Below the pieces are notes generated by a model. That model was not told the origin of the DNA and searched no databases. It worked only from the letters and a program-made list of their open reading frames with translations. A stretch of 64,000 nucleotides of DNA, taken from the NCBI RefSeq assembly GCF_019645875.1, contig NZ_CP081000.1, positions 5,454,417-5,518,416 on the forward strand. Reading direction: 5' to 3'. This DNA comes from Mycolicibacterium senegalense. GTDB taxonomy: Bacteria; Actinomycetota; Actinomycetes; Mycobacteriales; Mycobacteriaceae. How positions within the stretch are numbered: position 1 is the stretch's first letter; every line of letters begins with the position of its first letter. Made by a program: the position numbers and the translations under genes. Of this stretch, positions 1-8,401 are shown piece by piece.

Positions 1-634
1 GCAGCATCGGCGTCTCAACCTCGAGGAAGCCGCGGCGCTCCAACGCCGATCGCACTGCCCGCACCACCGCGACCCGCTGCCGCGCGATGCTGCGGGCCTC
101 CGGCCGGACGATGAGGTCGACGTACCGCTGACGCACCCGCGTTTCTTCGCTCATTTCTTTGTGAGCAACCGGAAGTGGCCGCAGCGCCTTGGCGGCCATC
201 TGCCAGGAGTCGGCGAGCACCGAGAGCTCGCCGCGCTTGGAGCTGATCACCTCACCGTGCACGAAGACGATGTCGCCCAGGTCGACGTCGGCCTTCCAGG
301 CATCCAGCGACTCCTGCCCCACCTGGGCGAGGCTGATCATCGCCTGCAGTTGCGTGCCGTCGCCCTCCTGCAGCGTGGCGAAACACAACTTGCCGGAGTT
401 GCGGGCGAAAACCACTCGCCCCGAGACACCGACGGTTTGACCGGTCTGGGTGTCAGCGGCCAGATCGGGATAAGCGGCTCGCAGTTCGGCCAGCGTATGG
501 GTGCGCGGCACCGTCACCGGATAGGGCTCGCGGCCCTCTGCCAGCAGCCGCTCCCGCTTGGCCTGACGAATCCGGAACTGTTCGGGAAGGTCGGCCTGGG
601 ACTGGGACGCGTCGTCGCGATCGGCTGGGCTCAC
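1..634 (-). CDS. lysS: Lysine--tRNA ligase, class II (N-terminal 211 codons; cut by left edge)
   Basis: Charges tRNA-Lys in the cytoplasm. Read by eye on the minus strand, the frame opens at GTG 634 with MSPADRDDASQSQADL and continues without a stop to base 1. It shows the N-terminal OB-fold anticodon-binding domain (GRVVFARNSGKLCFATLQEG, about residues 70-90) and then the entry to the class II catalytic core, including the motif 1 region RQRYVDLIVRPEARS and FLEVETPML at the window edge. The usual length is near 500 residues, so about 290 are missing. It lies downstream of coaX with a 154-base gap (635-788) in which I see nothing. The order coaX-lysS matches other mycobacteria. Confidence 0.93.
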   Translation of the reverse strand, partial: MSPADRDDASQSQADLPEQFRIRQAKRERLLAEGREPYPVTVPRTHTLAELRAAYPDLAADTQTGQTVGVSGRVVFARNSGKLCFATLQEGDGTQLQAMISLAQVGQESLDAWKADVDLGDIVFVHGEVISSKRGELSVLADSWQMAAKALRPLPVAHKEMSEETRVRQRYVDLIVRPEARSIARQRVAVVRAVRSALERRGFLEVETPML

Positions 635-788
635 AAAATGCCAGCTTAAATGAACCCGCCGGCCGACTATCGCACGCCGGACCGGCCACCGTTTCGCGAG
701 CGCGAGCCAATGGACCGGCGCCTCAACGGCATACCCGTGTGCGGGCGGGATCGGCGTGCGGGGCCGGTGTGCACAACCTCACACCGCC

Positions 789-1604
789 TCACCTGGCCGG
801 CTTGAGCCGTCCTCGCTGACTGTCGCGGTTGCGTTCGAACACCAGGCGCAGCCCGTCGAGCGTGAGGTGGCGGTCGTAGTGCTCGACCGTCCGCAGATCG
901 GGCAGCACCAACGGGGCGGTGTAACCGGTCGCCACCACCGCGACATCACTGCCGGAGAACCCGTCGACGTCTTCGCGGATCCGGCTGACCAGTCCGTCGA
1001 CCAGTCCGGCGAACCCGAATACCGCACCGGCCTGCATGCATTCCACGGTGTTCTTGCCGATCACCGAGCGCGGACGGGTCAGCTCGACGCGGCGCAGAGC
1101 GGCCGAGCGAGCCGCCGCGGCGTCGGAGGAGACCTGTACACCGGGGGCGATGGCCCCGCCCAGGAACTCGCCCTTGGCCGACACCACGTCCACACAGATC
1201 GACGAACCGAAGTCGACGATGATCGCCGCGGTGCCGTATTTGTGATATGCGGCAAGGCAATTCACGATCCGGTCGGCGCCGACTTCCTTCGGGTTGTCCA
1301 CCAGCAGCGGGATACCGGTTCGCACGCCGGGCTCGATCAGCACATGCGGTACCGCCGGCCAGTACTGCTCGAGCATCAACCGCACCTCGTGCAGCACCGA
1401 GGGCACCGTGGACAGTCCGGCAGCCCCGGTGAGCCGCTCGGAGTCCTCACCGATCAGCCCGTCGATGGTGAGCGCCAGCTCGTCGGCGGTCACCTCGGCT
1501 TCGGTCCGGATCCGCCACTGCTGCACTACCTTCGCGTGGTCCCCCGTACCGGAGATCAGCCCGACGATGGTGTGGGTGTTGCGGACATCGATCGCGAGCA
1601 GCAT
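789..1604 (-). CDS. coaX: Type III pantothenate kinase
   Basis: Phosphorylates pantothenate to 4'-phosphopantothenate, the first committed step of CoA synthesis. The 271-residue product matches the family length. It begins MLLAIDVRNTHTIVGL, the ASKHA-fold phosphate-binding loop, and carries VGADRIVNCLAAY and VDFGSSICVDVV with the conserved acidic and glycine residues. The same frame stays open far upstream, but ATG 1604 is chosen because it overlaps the panD stop as TGATG and because coaX proteins begin with this loop. Third gene of a panC-panD-coaX operon, so two substrates (beta-alanine, pantoate) and the next kinase step are co-expressed. Confidence 0.95.
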   Translation of the reverse strand: MLLAIDVRNTHTIVGLISGTGDHAKVVQQWRIRTEAEVTADELALTIDGLIGEDSERLTGAAGLSTVPSVLHEVRLMLEQYWPAVPHVLIEPGVRTGIPLLVDNPKEVGADRIVNCLAAYHKYGTAAIIVDFGSSICVDVVSAKGEFLGGAIAPGVQVSSDAAAARSAALRRVELTRPRSVIGKNTVECMQAGAVFGFAGLVDGLVSRIREDVDGFSGSDVAVVATGYTAPLVLPDLRTVEHYDRHLTLDGLRLVFERNRDSQRGRLKPAR

Positions 1605-2020
1605 CAGCGCGGCGACATCAGTTCGGATGCGTCCGCCGGGACGTACGCGGGGTCGTGGCTGTGCGCACCGAGGTCGATCTGCAAGTTGTCGGAGTCGACG
1701 AACACGATCCGCGGGCGGTACGCGCGGGCCTCGGCGTCTTCCATCACCCCGTAGGCGATCAGGATCACCAGGTCGCCGGGATGAATGAGGTGCGCTGCGG
1801 CGCCGTTGATTCCGATCACCCCGGTACCACGCTCGCCGGTGATGGCATAGGTCACCAGCCGGGCACCGTTGTCGATGTCGACGATCGTCACCTGCTCGCC
1901 TTCGAGCAGGTCGGCGGCCTCCATCAGATCGGCGTCGATGGTCACCGAGCCCACGTAGTGCAGGTCGGCCTGCGTGACCGTGGCGCGGTGAATCTTGGAT
2001 TTGAGCATCGTGCGCTGCAT
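1604..2020 (-). CDS. panD: Aspartate 1-decarboxylase proenzyme
   Basis: Pyruvoyl-dependent enzyme converting L-aspartate to beta-alanine for pantothenate synthesis. The 138-residue protein contains the self-cleavage site YVGSVTID with the Gly24-Ser25 bond that generates the pyruvoyl group, preceded by MLKSKIHRATVTQADL, and the catalytic region NGAAAHLIHPGDLVI. Its C-terminal tail (about 20 residues after the fold) is typical of mycobacterial PanD. Start ATG 2020 overlaps the panC stop (TGATG) and its own stop overlaps the coaX start the same way, so the three genes are translationally coupled. Confidence 0.96.
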   Translation of the reverse strand: MQRTMLKSKIHRATVTQADLHYVGSVTIDADLMEAADLLEGEQVTIVDIDNGARLVTYAITGERGTGVIGINGAAAHLIHPGDLVILIAYGVMEDAEARAYRPRIVFVDSDNLQIDLGAHSHDPAYVPADASELMSPR

Positions 2021-2964
2021 CAGTTCCTCCAGGGCAGTTCGTGATTGTCGCCGTCGCCGACGCGGGGGTGCCCGTCGATGCCGGCGGACGCTCCGATGTC
2101 GACGGAAATGTTGTCCAGCAGCCGGGTTCGGCCCAGTCGGGCCGCCACCAGCAGCCTGGCCTGGCCTTCGTTCGGCGCCGCGCCCAGCATCGGGTCGCGT
2201 ACTTCCAGGTAGTCGACGTCGATGGCGGGCACCTCGTCGAGCACGGCACGGGCCGCGTCGACGGCGGCCGACGCCCCGCCCGCGGCGGCGTACTTGCCGG
2301 CCAGCAGGGCGGCCGACAATGCTCCGGCCTGCTCGCGCTCGTCGGCGTCGAGGTAGCGGTTGCGCGACGACATCGCCAGGCCGTCGGATTCGCGGACGAT
2401 GGGAACTCCGACGATCTGTACGTCGATGTTGAGGTCGGCGACCATCTGCCGGATCAAGGCCAGTTGCTGATAGTCCTTCTCGCCGAAGAACGCTCGGTCC
2501 GGGCGGACGATCTGCAGCAGCTTGAGCACGACGGTCAGGACACCGGCGAAATGGCCGGGGCGCGACGCCCCTTCCAGCTCACCGCCGACCGGGCCCGGCT
2601 GCACACTGGTGCGCGGACCATCCGGATACATTCCCGAACCGGTTGGGGTGAACGCGATCTCGACCCCTTCGGCGCGCAGCGCGGCGAGATCCTCGTCGAG
2701 GGTGCGCGGGTAGGCGTCGAGGTCCTCCCCCGCTCCGAACTGCAAGGGGTTGACGAATATCGACACCACCACGACCGCGCCGGGAACACGCTTGGCTGCA
2801 CGGATCAGCGTCAGGTGCCCCTCGTGCAGCGCGCCCATGGTGGGCACGAGGGTGACCCGGCGGCCGCTGGCCCGCAGCGCCCGGGTGACCGCTGCAACAT
2901 CGGCCGGCGCCGTGTAGACGTTCAGTTCGCCTGCGACGAACTTGGGAAGGTTGTTCGGCGTCAT
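2020..2964 (-). CDS. panC: Pantothenate synthetase (pantoate--beta-alanine ligase)
   Basis: ATP-dependent condensation of pantoate and beta-alanine. The 314-residue protein has the HIGH-like nucleotide motif in MGALHEGHLTLIRAA (about residues 43-57), the pantoate-binding IFVNPLQFGAGEDL, the FFGEKDYQQL segment and the KMSKS-like AMSSRNRYL. Start ATG 2964 overlaps the upstream DUF2520 gene by 4 bases (ATGA). Product and panD product feed coaX next door; all are cytoplasmic. Confidence 0.96.
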   Translation of the reverse strand: MTPNNLPKFVAGELNVYTAPADVAAVTRALRASGRRVTLVPTMGALHEGHLTLIRAAKRVPGAVVVVSIFVNPLQFGAGEDLDAYPRTLDEDLAALRAEGVEIAFTPTGSGMYPDGPRTSVQPGPVGGELEGASRPGHFAGVLTVVLKLLQIVRPDRAFFGEKDYQQLALIRQMVADLNIDVQIVGVPIVRESDGLAMSSRNRYLDADEREQAGALSAALLAGKYAAAGGASAAVDAARAVLDEVPAIDVDYLEVRDPMLGAAPNEGQARLLVAARLGRTRLLDNISVDIGASAGIDGHPRVGDGDNHELPWRN

Positions 2965-3932
2965 CCTCGACTCGTTTCGGTGCTGGTTTCCGGGCCTGTG
3001 TCTGAGAGCACCGCGAAGACCTCCATCGGTGCGTGGGCACGTTGAGCGGTGCGCAGGGAGTCGGCCTGATATGCCTGGGCCACTTGCGAATCCAACATGC
3101 GCAGGGCATTCAGATGTGCGGCCACCGCCGCTGCGTCACCGCGCGCGACCGGTCCGGTCAACGCGGCCTGACCGCGCTGCAGCGCGTTCTCCAACGCGGC
3201 GCGGGCCAGCGGACCCACAACCCGTTCCGGCAGACCGCCGGGTGCATCGCCGACGAGCTCCTGGCCGAGCAGTTCCTGGCCTCGCAAGGAGGCCCGCAGC
3301 GTGTCCACGGCGTCGAGCACCAGCGTGACCAGATGGTTGCTGGCGTGGGCCAGCGCTGCGTGATACTGCGTCCGGGCGTGCTCGGGGACCCGGAACGGCT
3401 CACCGCCGATCTCCAGAACGAGCGACTGCCCGATCGCGTACCCCACCTCGTCGGCCGCGGTGACGCCGAAACACGAGTCGGGCAGCCTGGTGATGTCCTC
3501 GTCGGAGCCGGTGAACGTCATCGCGGGATGAATGGCCAGCGGGATGCAGCCCAGCTCGGTCAGCGGCGCCAGCACCGCCACCCCGTTGGCTCCGGAAGTG
3601 TGCACCACGATGGTGCCGGGTCGCACCACACCGGTGGCGGCCAGGCCGGACACCAGCGACGGCAACTCGGCGTCGGGAACCGTCAAGAGCAGCAGTTCAG
3701 CCCGCTGCGCCACGTCGGGGACGGGCAGGATCGAGGTCTCGGGCAGCCGACGCCGGGCCCGCAGCCGCGAGGTCTCGGAGATCGCGCTGCACGCCACCAC
3801 CACATGCTCAACCCGTTCCAGGGCATAGCCGAGCGCCGTGCCCACCCGGCCCGCCGAGATGATGCCGACGCTGAGCCTGGCAGGACGCAATCCCTCAGGA
3901 GGGGACCACCCGTTTGCAGGGGGCTGCTCCAT
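2961..3932 (-). CDS. Rossmann-fold/DUF2520 protein of the pantothenate operon (Rv3603c type)
   Basis: A 323-residue protein with an N-terminal dinucleotide-binding Rossmann fold (VGIISAGRVGTALGYALE, a GxxxxG-type loop) and a C-terminal all-helical DUF2520 domain (HAALAHASNHLVTLVLDAV), the layout of 6-phosphogluconate-dehydrogenase-like reductases. The ATG at 3932 is preferred because a GAGG sits 9 bases upstream; an in-frame GTG at 3947 would add five residues. It overlaps panC by 4 bases and is the first gene of that operon. A ketopantoate reductase role has not, to my knowledge, been shown; position and fold make it a reasonable guess only. Confidence 0.85.
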   Translation of the reverse strand: MEQPPANGWSPPEGLRPARLSVGIISAGRVGTALGYALERVEHVVVACSAISETSRLRARRRLPETSILPVPDVAQRAELLLLTVPDAELPSLVSGLAATGVVRPGTIVVHTSGANGVAVLAPLTELGCIPLAIHPAMTFTGSDEDITRLPDSCFGVTAADEVGYAIGQSLVLEIGGEPFRVPEHARTQYHAALAHASNHLVTLVLDAVDTLRASLRGQELLGQELVGDAPGGLPERVVGPLARAALENALQRGQAALTGPVARGDAAAVAAHLNALRMLDSQVAQAYQADSLRTAQRAHAPMEVFAVLSDTGPETSTETSRG

Positions 3933-4014
3933 CGCAGACGACCTCACAGGTTGAATAGGTTTCAGTCGTTCCAGTCCCGCGTTGCGGGTACCGGACGGTC
4001 GTCACGAGACTAGC

Positions 4015-5481
4015 TCACTCTTCGCGACGCCTGCGACGCCCGCCTTCAGCCGGGGTGGACTGGAACCGTGCCAGCAGCTCGTTCACCGACTGCCCGTCGG
4101 CGTGATGACCGTTCTGCGGCTCGGGCTCCGCATCGCTGCGGTGCCGTGACGCGCGCCGGGGCGGCTCGGGCGGTTGGGAGGATTCGGTGGCCAGGGCCGG
4201 AGACGCCTGGACGGCTGCCGGACGGCCCGGATCGGCTGCCGCGGAGTGCCGCCCTCGGGGTGGCTCAGCAGCCTGGCCTGTCGACATCGCCGGAGCCGGG
4301 GTGGGCTCGGGGGCCGGGGCGGGCTCGGGGGCCGGCTCGGTAGCCGCGGGCGGCGTTTCCGGGGCGCGGCGCCTGCCGACGTACTCGGTGGCGGCGCCGT
4401 TCTGGGGTGTCACCGGCGCAGACCAATTGCTGCCGGGGGCGCCGGCGGGAATCCACTGGCCCTCGGCGGGGGCCGGTTGCCACCCCGCGGCAACAGGCTC
4501 GGCAACAGGCTCGGCAGCCGGCGCGCTCGCAGGCTCGGGCTCGGTGGCTTCGATGGTCGGCGACGGCTGCATCGGCGGCATGGCCGGTGGCGGCGGGGGC
4601 GGCGCCCAGGTGGACGGCGGCTCGGGTGGCCTGCTCGCGGCCGGTTCCTCGGGCCGGGGTCGCGGTTCCGGCCGAGGCTCTGGGCGAGGCTCAGGCCGAG
4701 GCGCCGGCTCCGGCCGGGACACGGGCTGCGGCTCCGGCCGCGGCGCGGGCTTGGGCTCCGGCTGACGCGGAGACTCCGGCTGGCGCGGCGGGTCCTGCTG
4801 ACGCCTGCGGCGACGCGGCTGTTCACCGGCGGGTACCGGACGCGACGGCAGGCGATGGGCCCCACCCGAGGTGGCCCAGTCGTTCTCCGGCGGGTGCGGC
4901 TCGGCCGGAACGTCGATGATCGGGCTTTCCTCGGTCCGCGACGACCGGATGTCGGTGACCTCGACCGGCGGCACGTCGAGCCGGCTTGCGGTGACCCGGC
5001 CCGCGGTACGCGGCGCGCTCTTGTCGGTCTCGATGGCGGGACGGTGCACCAGGTCGGTGTCGAACAGGATCTCCAGGTTTGCCCGCAGCGCGGCAAGTTC
5101 CGAGCGCAACGCGGCCACCTCGTCGGCAGCCTGAGCCCGCAGCTCGGAGGCCAGTTCCCGGCGCAGCTGGGTCTCGACGGTCAGCTCGTACTCCCGCCGC
5201 GCCGAGATCTCGCGATCCAGCTGCAGGTCGTAGACGAACTTCAGATCCCGGGCCTTGGCCTGGTCCAGGTCACTCTGGCGCCGGTAGATGACGGAGACGA
5301 AGGCCGCCACCACGGCAGCCCACAGAGCCAGGATGACGGCGAGCTTCAGCAACTCGACACGATCGGTGAACACCAATGCGGAGCTGGCCAGAATCGCGAG
5401 CACCAGCAATACCGTTAAGAGGAGCCAGCCCGGCCTTCGGCCGCCGCGCCGTGGCCGACCACCGCGGGGCAGAACGGTCAT
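4015..5481 (-). CDS. Membrane protein with long Pro/Glu-rich tail (DUF6779-like, Rv3604c type)
   Basis: A 488-residue protein of unknown function. Near the N-terminus are two hydrophobic segments (roughly residues 18-40 and 45-65), then a charged helical, probably coiled-coil stretch (about 70-155) rich in Arg/Glu, and then more than 250 residues of low-complexity Pro/Glu/Arg/Ala sequence with tandem RPEP units. The tail ends in a basic RRRRREE. ATG 5481 is taken as start; an in-frame ATG at 5508 would add nine residues. Conserved position between the panC and folK groups in mycobacteria suggests an envelope role, but no function can be read from sequence. Confidence 0.8.
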   Translation of the reverse strand: MTVLPRGGRPRRGGRRPGWLLLTVLLVLAILASSALVFTDRVELLKLAVILALWAAVVAAFVSVIYRRQSDLDQAKARDLKFVYDLQLDREISARREYELTVETQLRRELASELRAQAADEVAALRSELAALRANLEILFDTDLVHRPAIETDKSAPRTAGRVTASRLDVPPVEVTDIRSSRTEESPIIDVPAEPHPPENDWATSGGAHRLPSRPVPAGEQPRRRRRQQDPPRQPESPRQPEPKPAPRPEPQPVSRPEPAPRPEPRPEPRPEPRPRPEEPAASRPPEPPSTWAPPPPPPAMPPMQPSPTIEATEPEPASAPAAEPVAEPVAAGWQPAPAEGQWIPAGAPGSNWSAPVTPQNGAATEYVGRRRAPETPPAATEPAPEPAPAPEPTPAPAMSTGQAAEPPRGRHSAAADPGRPAAVQASPALATESSQPPEPPRRASRHRSDAEPEPQNGHHADGQSVNELLARFQSTPAEGGRRRRREE

Positions 5482-5558
5482 GCGCCGACTGTACCCGTCA
5501 CAGCTCATCTAGCCCGGTGACCAGTGCGGCGATTCGGCCAACTACCGCAGCTGATCGG

Positions 5559-6035
5559 TCACTGCGGCGCCGTGTCCCCGTTGTCCGGCGGTTCCTCGGG
5601 CGACTTGCAGCAATGCTGCAGCCACACCGCCGCTGCCGCCAACGCCAGCGCGCTGACGGCCGCCACGGCCGCACCGGGGGTGTCTTCACCAGCCACCCGC
5701 AGTTCGCCCCGCCGCGGCAGCAGGTACACCAGTACCCCGATCCACCAGCCCGCGACGATGGCGCCGACCCAGGCTGAGGCCTTGGCGATCACCACCGACC
5801 GGGCCACCGTCAGCGGGTGCAGGCGGCCCGTGCCGACCCCGATCTGCCCGTCGTTGATCTTGGCGCGCACGTAGAACGCCCAGCCCGCCTCGGCAAGCGC
5901 GACCGCTAGCAGCGAGAGCCCGGTCCAGACCGTCAGCGGCGGGAACCACCGGTAGAGCACCCCGATCAGCACATAGCCGACGAGGGCGACGACGACGACC
6001 GCCCCGGCCAGGTCGCGTTTGCGGGTCGGACCCAT
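5559..6035 (-). CDS. DUF3180 membrane protein (Rv3605c type)
   Basis: A 158-residue protein with four hydrophobic segments: LAGAVVVVALVGYVLIGVLY, LTVWTGLSLLAVALAEAGWA, ASAWVGAIVAGWWIGVLVYL and a last one ending AAAAVWLQHCC. This is the DUF3180 pattern. The frame is open upstream, but ATG 6035 overlaps the folK stop (TGATG), which fixes the start. It is the last gene of the folE-folP-folB-folK operon; function unknown. Confidence 0.85.
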   Translation of the reverse strand: MGPTRKRDLAGAVVVVALVGYVLIGVLYRWFPPLTVWTGLSLLAVALAEAGWAFYVRAKINDGQIGVGTGRLHPLTVARSVVIAKASAWVGAIVAGWWIGVLVYLLPRRGELRVAGEDTPGAAVAAVSALALAAAAVWLQHCCKSPEEPPDNGDTAPQ

Positions 6036-6571
6036 CAGCCTGTCACCGGTTCCGCGCCGAAGTTCAGGACCAGATCGGTGCGTCGCACGCCGGCCCGTTC
6101 GACCGGGTCGATCTCCTCCAGCAAGTGGGCCACCCGCCGGCTTCGGCCGACCACCGTCAGCGTCGCGTCGGGATCCACCGCGAGCCACGGGATCAGGACG
6201 AATGCGCGAAGGTGAGCCAGCGGATGCGGCAACGTCAGGTCCTCGTCGCGGGAGCACACCTCGGTGTCACCGTCATGGCAGGTGACCAGGTCGACATCGA
6301 GGGTGCGCGGGCCCCATTTCTGCTCCCGGACCCGGTCGGCCTCCTGCTCGAGTCGCTGGCCGCGGCGCAGCCAACCGTGACAGTCCAGGTCCGGATCGTC
6401 GGCGATCAGCACCGCGTTCAGGAACGGGCTCTGCTCGACCCCGCCCCAGGCGTCGGTCTCGAAAACCGGGGACACCGCGCGCACGGCGGGGCCGAGACCG
6501 TCCACCACCGACTGCAGCCGGGCCAGCCGGTCGCCGATGTTCGACCCGATCGACAAGACGGTAGAGGTCAC
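6035..6571 (-). CDS. folK: 2-amino-4-hydroxy-6-hydroxymethyldihydropteridine pyrophosphokinase
   Basis: Transfers pyrophosphate from ATP to the hydroxymethyl-pterin in folate synthesis. The 178-residue product starts at GTG 6571 (GTGA overlap with the folB stop) and begins TSTVLSIGSNIGDRL, the family N-terminus. It carries the signature GPRTLDVDLV (about residues 95-105) with the metal-binding Asp pair and LPHPLAHLRAFVLIPW. Sits between folB and a DUF3180 gene, all overlapping, so translation is coupled. Confidence 0.94.
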   Translation of the reverse strand: MTSTVLSIGSNIGDRLARLQSVVDGLGPAVRAVSPVFETDAWGGVEQSPFLNAVLIADDPDLDCHGWLRRGQRLEQEADRVREQKWGPRTLDVDLVTCHDGDTEVCSRDEDLTLPHPLAHLRAFVLIPWLAVDPDATLTVVGRSRRVAHLLEEIDPVERAGVRRTDLVLNFGAEPVTG

Positions 6572-6942
6572 GCGGAGTTCCCCCGTCTCGACCGCCGGGC
6601 CACCACCGCGACGTCGTCGAAGGTCAGCGGGATCGGGGCGCTGGGTTTGTGCACGACGACCTCGACGGCGTGCAGGCGCTCGTCGACCATGATGGCTTCG
6701 GCGATCTCGGCCGAGACGGTCTCGATCAAATTGCGTGGCGGGCCCGCGACGATATCGGCGGCGCGCTGTGCCAGCGCGCCGTAATCGAGGGTGTCGGCCA
6801 AATCGTCGCTGGCCGCGGCCCGGCGCAGGTCCACCCACGCCGTGATGTCGATGACGAACTCCTGGCCGTCCTGGCGCTCGTGGTCGAAGACGCCGTGATT
6901 GCCACGAACTCGCAAGCCGCGCAACTCAATTCGATCAGCCAA
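6568..6942 (-). CDS. folB: Dihydroneopterin aldolase
   Basis: Converts 7,8-dihydroneopterin to hydroxymethyl-dihydropterin and glycolaldehyde. The 124-residue protein has the expected length and motifs: LRGLRVRGNHGVFDHER with the substrate-pocket residues, LDYGALAQ and LIETVSAEIAE (Glu that anchors the pterin), and VVVHKPSAPIPLTFDDVAV with the catalytic Lys. The start is a TTG at 6942, and the gene overlaps folP by 8 bases. Confidence 0.93.
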   Translation of the reverse strand: MADRIELRGLRVRGNHGVFDHERQDGQEFVIDITAWVDLRRAAASDDLADTLDYGALAQRAADIVAGPPRNLIETVSAEIAEAIMVDERLHAVEVVVHKPSAPIPLTFDDVAVVARRSRRGNSA

Positions 6943-7768
6943 TCCGACCTCCAGACTCCCAGGCTTTCAGTACGGCGAGCGCGTCGACGGAGGCCACCAC
7001 GTCGTGCACCCGAACTCCCCAGGCCCCGTGCTGGGCGGCCAGCATCGAGATCGCGGCGGTCGCGGTCTCCCGGCCGTCCGGCGGCCGTGGCGTCCCGTCC
7101 GCCCCGGCCAGCAGCGCACCGAGGAATCGCTTGCGGGATGCGCCCACCAACACCGGGATGCCGGTGGCGACGAACTCGGGCACGGCATGCAGCAGGGCCC
7201 AGTTGTCCTGGGCGGTCTTGGCGAATCCCAGGCCGGGGTCGATGATCAACCGCTCGGGGGCAACGCCCGCCGCGACCGCGGCGTCTACGGCGGCCATGAG
7301 TTCGGACCGGACCTCGGCCACCACATCGCCGTAACCGGGCGCGCGATGTGGGTGCTCTGCGCTGACCGACCGCCAGTGCATCAAGATCCACGGCACTTTC
7401 GCGTCGGCCAACAGGGGCGCCATGTTCGGATCGGCGAGGCCGCCGGACACGTCGTTGACGATCTGCGCCCCGCTGTCCAGGGCCACCTTCGCCACATCGG
7501 CATGCATGGTGTCGATGCTGACCGTGATGCCTTGGGAGGCAAGCGCTTCGATCACCGGGGCGACGCGGGCCGCCTCTACCGCAGGTGCGATGCGCACCGC
7601 CCCGGGGCGCGTCGACTCCCCGCCCACGTCGATGATCGCGGCCCCCGCCGCGGCGAGCGCCAGCCCGTGTTCGACGGCGCGGTCGCGGTCGATGAACCTG
7701 CCGCCGTCGGAGAAGGAATCGTCGGTGACGTTCACAACTCCCATGACCTGCACAGGGGTGGGGTTCAC
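6935..7768 (-). CDS. folP: Dihydropteroate synthase
   Basis: Joins para-aminobenzoate to the pterin pyrophosphate; the target of sulfonamides. The 277-residue TIM barrel shows all landmarks: MGVVNVTDDSFSDGG, DVGGESTRPGA, the VSIDTMHADVA strand, NDVSGG, DPGLGFAKTAQDNW and GASRKRFLG with the Lys and Arg that hold the substrates, and RVHDV at the end. GTG 7768 is the start because it overlaps the folE stop (GTGA). Confidence 0.95.
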   Translation of the reverse strand: MNPTPVQVMGVVNVTDDSFSDGGRFIDRDRAVEHGLALAAAGAAIIDVGGESTRPGAVRIAPAVEAARVAPVIEALASQGITVSIDTMHADVAKVALDSGAQIVNDVSGGLADPNMAPLLADAKVPWILMHWRSVSAEHPHRAPGYGDVVAEVRSELMAAVDAAVAAGVAPERLIIDPGLGFAKTAQDNWALLHAVPEFVATGIPVLVGASRKRFLGALLAGADGTPRPPDGRETATAAISMLAAQHGAWGVRVHDVVASVDALAVLKAWESGGRIG

Positions 7769-8382
7769 TTCCGCAGGATAAGTTCCAGCGCCTCGGCCCG
7801 GGATGCCTTGTCGGTCTTGAACTGCCCGCGGACCGCCGAGGTGGTGGTGACGGCACCGGGTTTACGGACCCCGCGCATGGCCATGCAGAGGTGCTCGGCC
7901 TCGATCACCACGATGGCCCCGCGCGGATCGAGCTTGCGCATGAGCGCATCGGCGATCTGGGCGGTCAGGCGTTCCTGAACCTGTGGGCGCTTCGAGTACA
8001 GGTCCACCAGGCGGGCGATCTTCGACAACCCGGTCACCCGGCCGTCGACCCCCGGGATGTATCCCACATGGGCCACCCCGTGGAACGACACCAGGTGGTG
8101 CTCGCAGGTGGAGTACATCGGGATCTCTTTGACCAGCACGAGCTCGTCGTGCTCTTCGTCGAAGGTGGTGTTGAGCACCGCGTCCGGGTCGGTGTACAGC
8201 CCGGCCATCAGCTCCTTGTACGCACGCGCTACGCGGGCCGGCGTGTCGAGCAGCCCCTGACGATCAGGGTCCTCACCGATGGCGATCAACAGTTCGCGGA
8301 CCGCGGCCTCGGCCCGCGGCTGGTCGAATACCCGCCTGGCCGTATCGGTGTTGTTGTGGTGCTCGCGCAGCGACTGCGACAT
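7765..8382 (-). CDS. folE: GTP cyclohydrolase I
   Basis: Zinc enzyme that opens GTP to dihydroneopterin triphosphate, first step of folate synthesis. The 205-residue protein contains MYSTCEHHLVSFHGVAHVGY with the Cys-His-His cluster, the GLSKIARLVDLYSKRPQVQE signature, and the second zinc Cys in EAEHLCMAMRGV. The frame is open upstream into ftsH, but ATG 8382 is correct: a GGAGG lies 6 bases upstream and it is 19 bases from the ftsH stop. First gene of the fol operon. Confidence 0.95.
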   Translation of the reverse strand: MSQSLREHHNNTDTARRVFDQPRAEAAVRELLIAIGEDPDRQGLLDTPARVARAYKELMAGLYTDPDAVLNTTFDEEHDELVLVKEIPMYSTCEHHLVSFHGVAHVGYIPGVDGRVTGLSKIARLVDLYSKRPQVQERLTAQIADALMRKLDPRGAIVVIEAEHLCMAMRGVRKPGAVTTTSAVRGQFKTDKASRAEALELILRK

Positions 8383-8401
8383 GAAGCCTCCGTTCTTCCG
8401 A

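Noticed and set aside
635..788. Small gene between coaX and lysS
   Set aside because: No start with a ribosome binding site and no conserved-looking peptide was seen.
1605..2249. In-frame extension of coaX into panD and panC
   Set aside because: The extension overlaps two certain genes and the protein has the family start at ATG 1604.
4640..4760. CRISPR-like or satellite repeat
   Set aside because: The short DNA repeats encode tandem RPEP units in a coding region and have no spacer structure.
4174..5418. Gly/Arg-rich plus-strand frame opposite the Pro/Glu-rich membrane protein
   Set aside because: The repeats are the complement of the RPEP-type repeats; no start signal.
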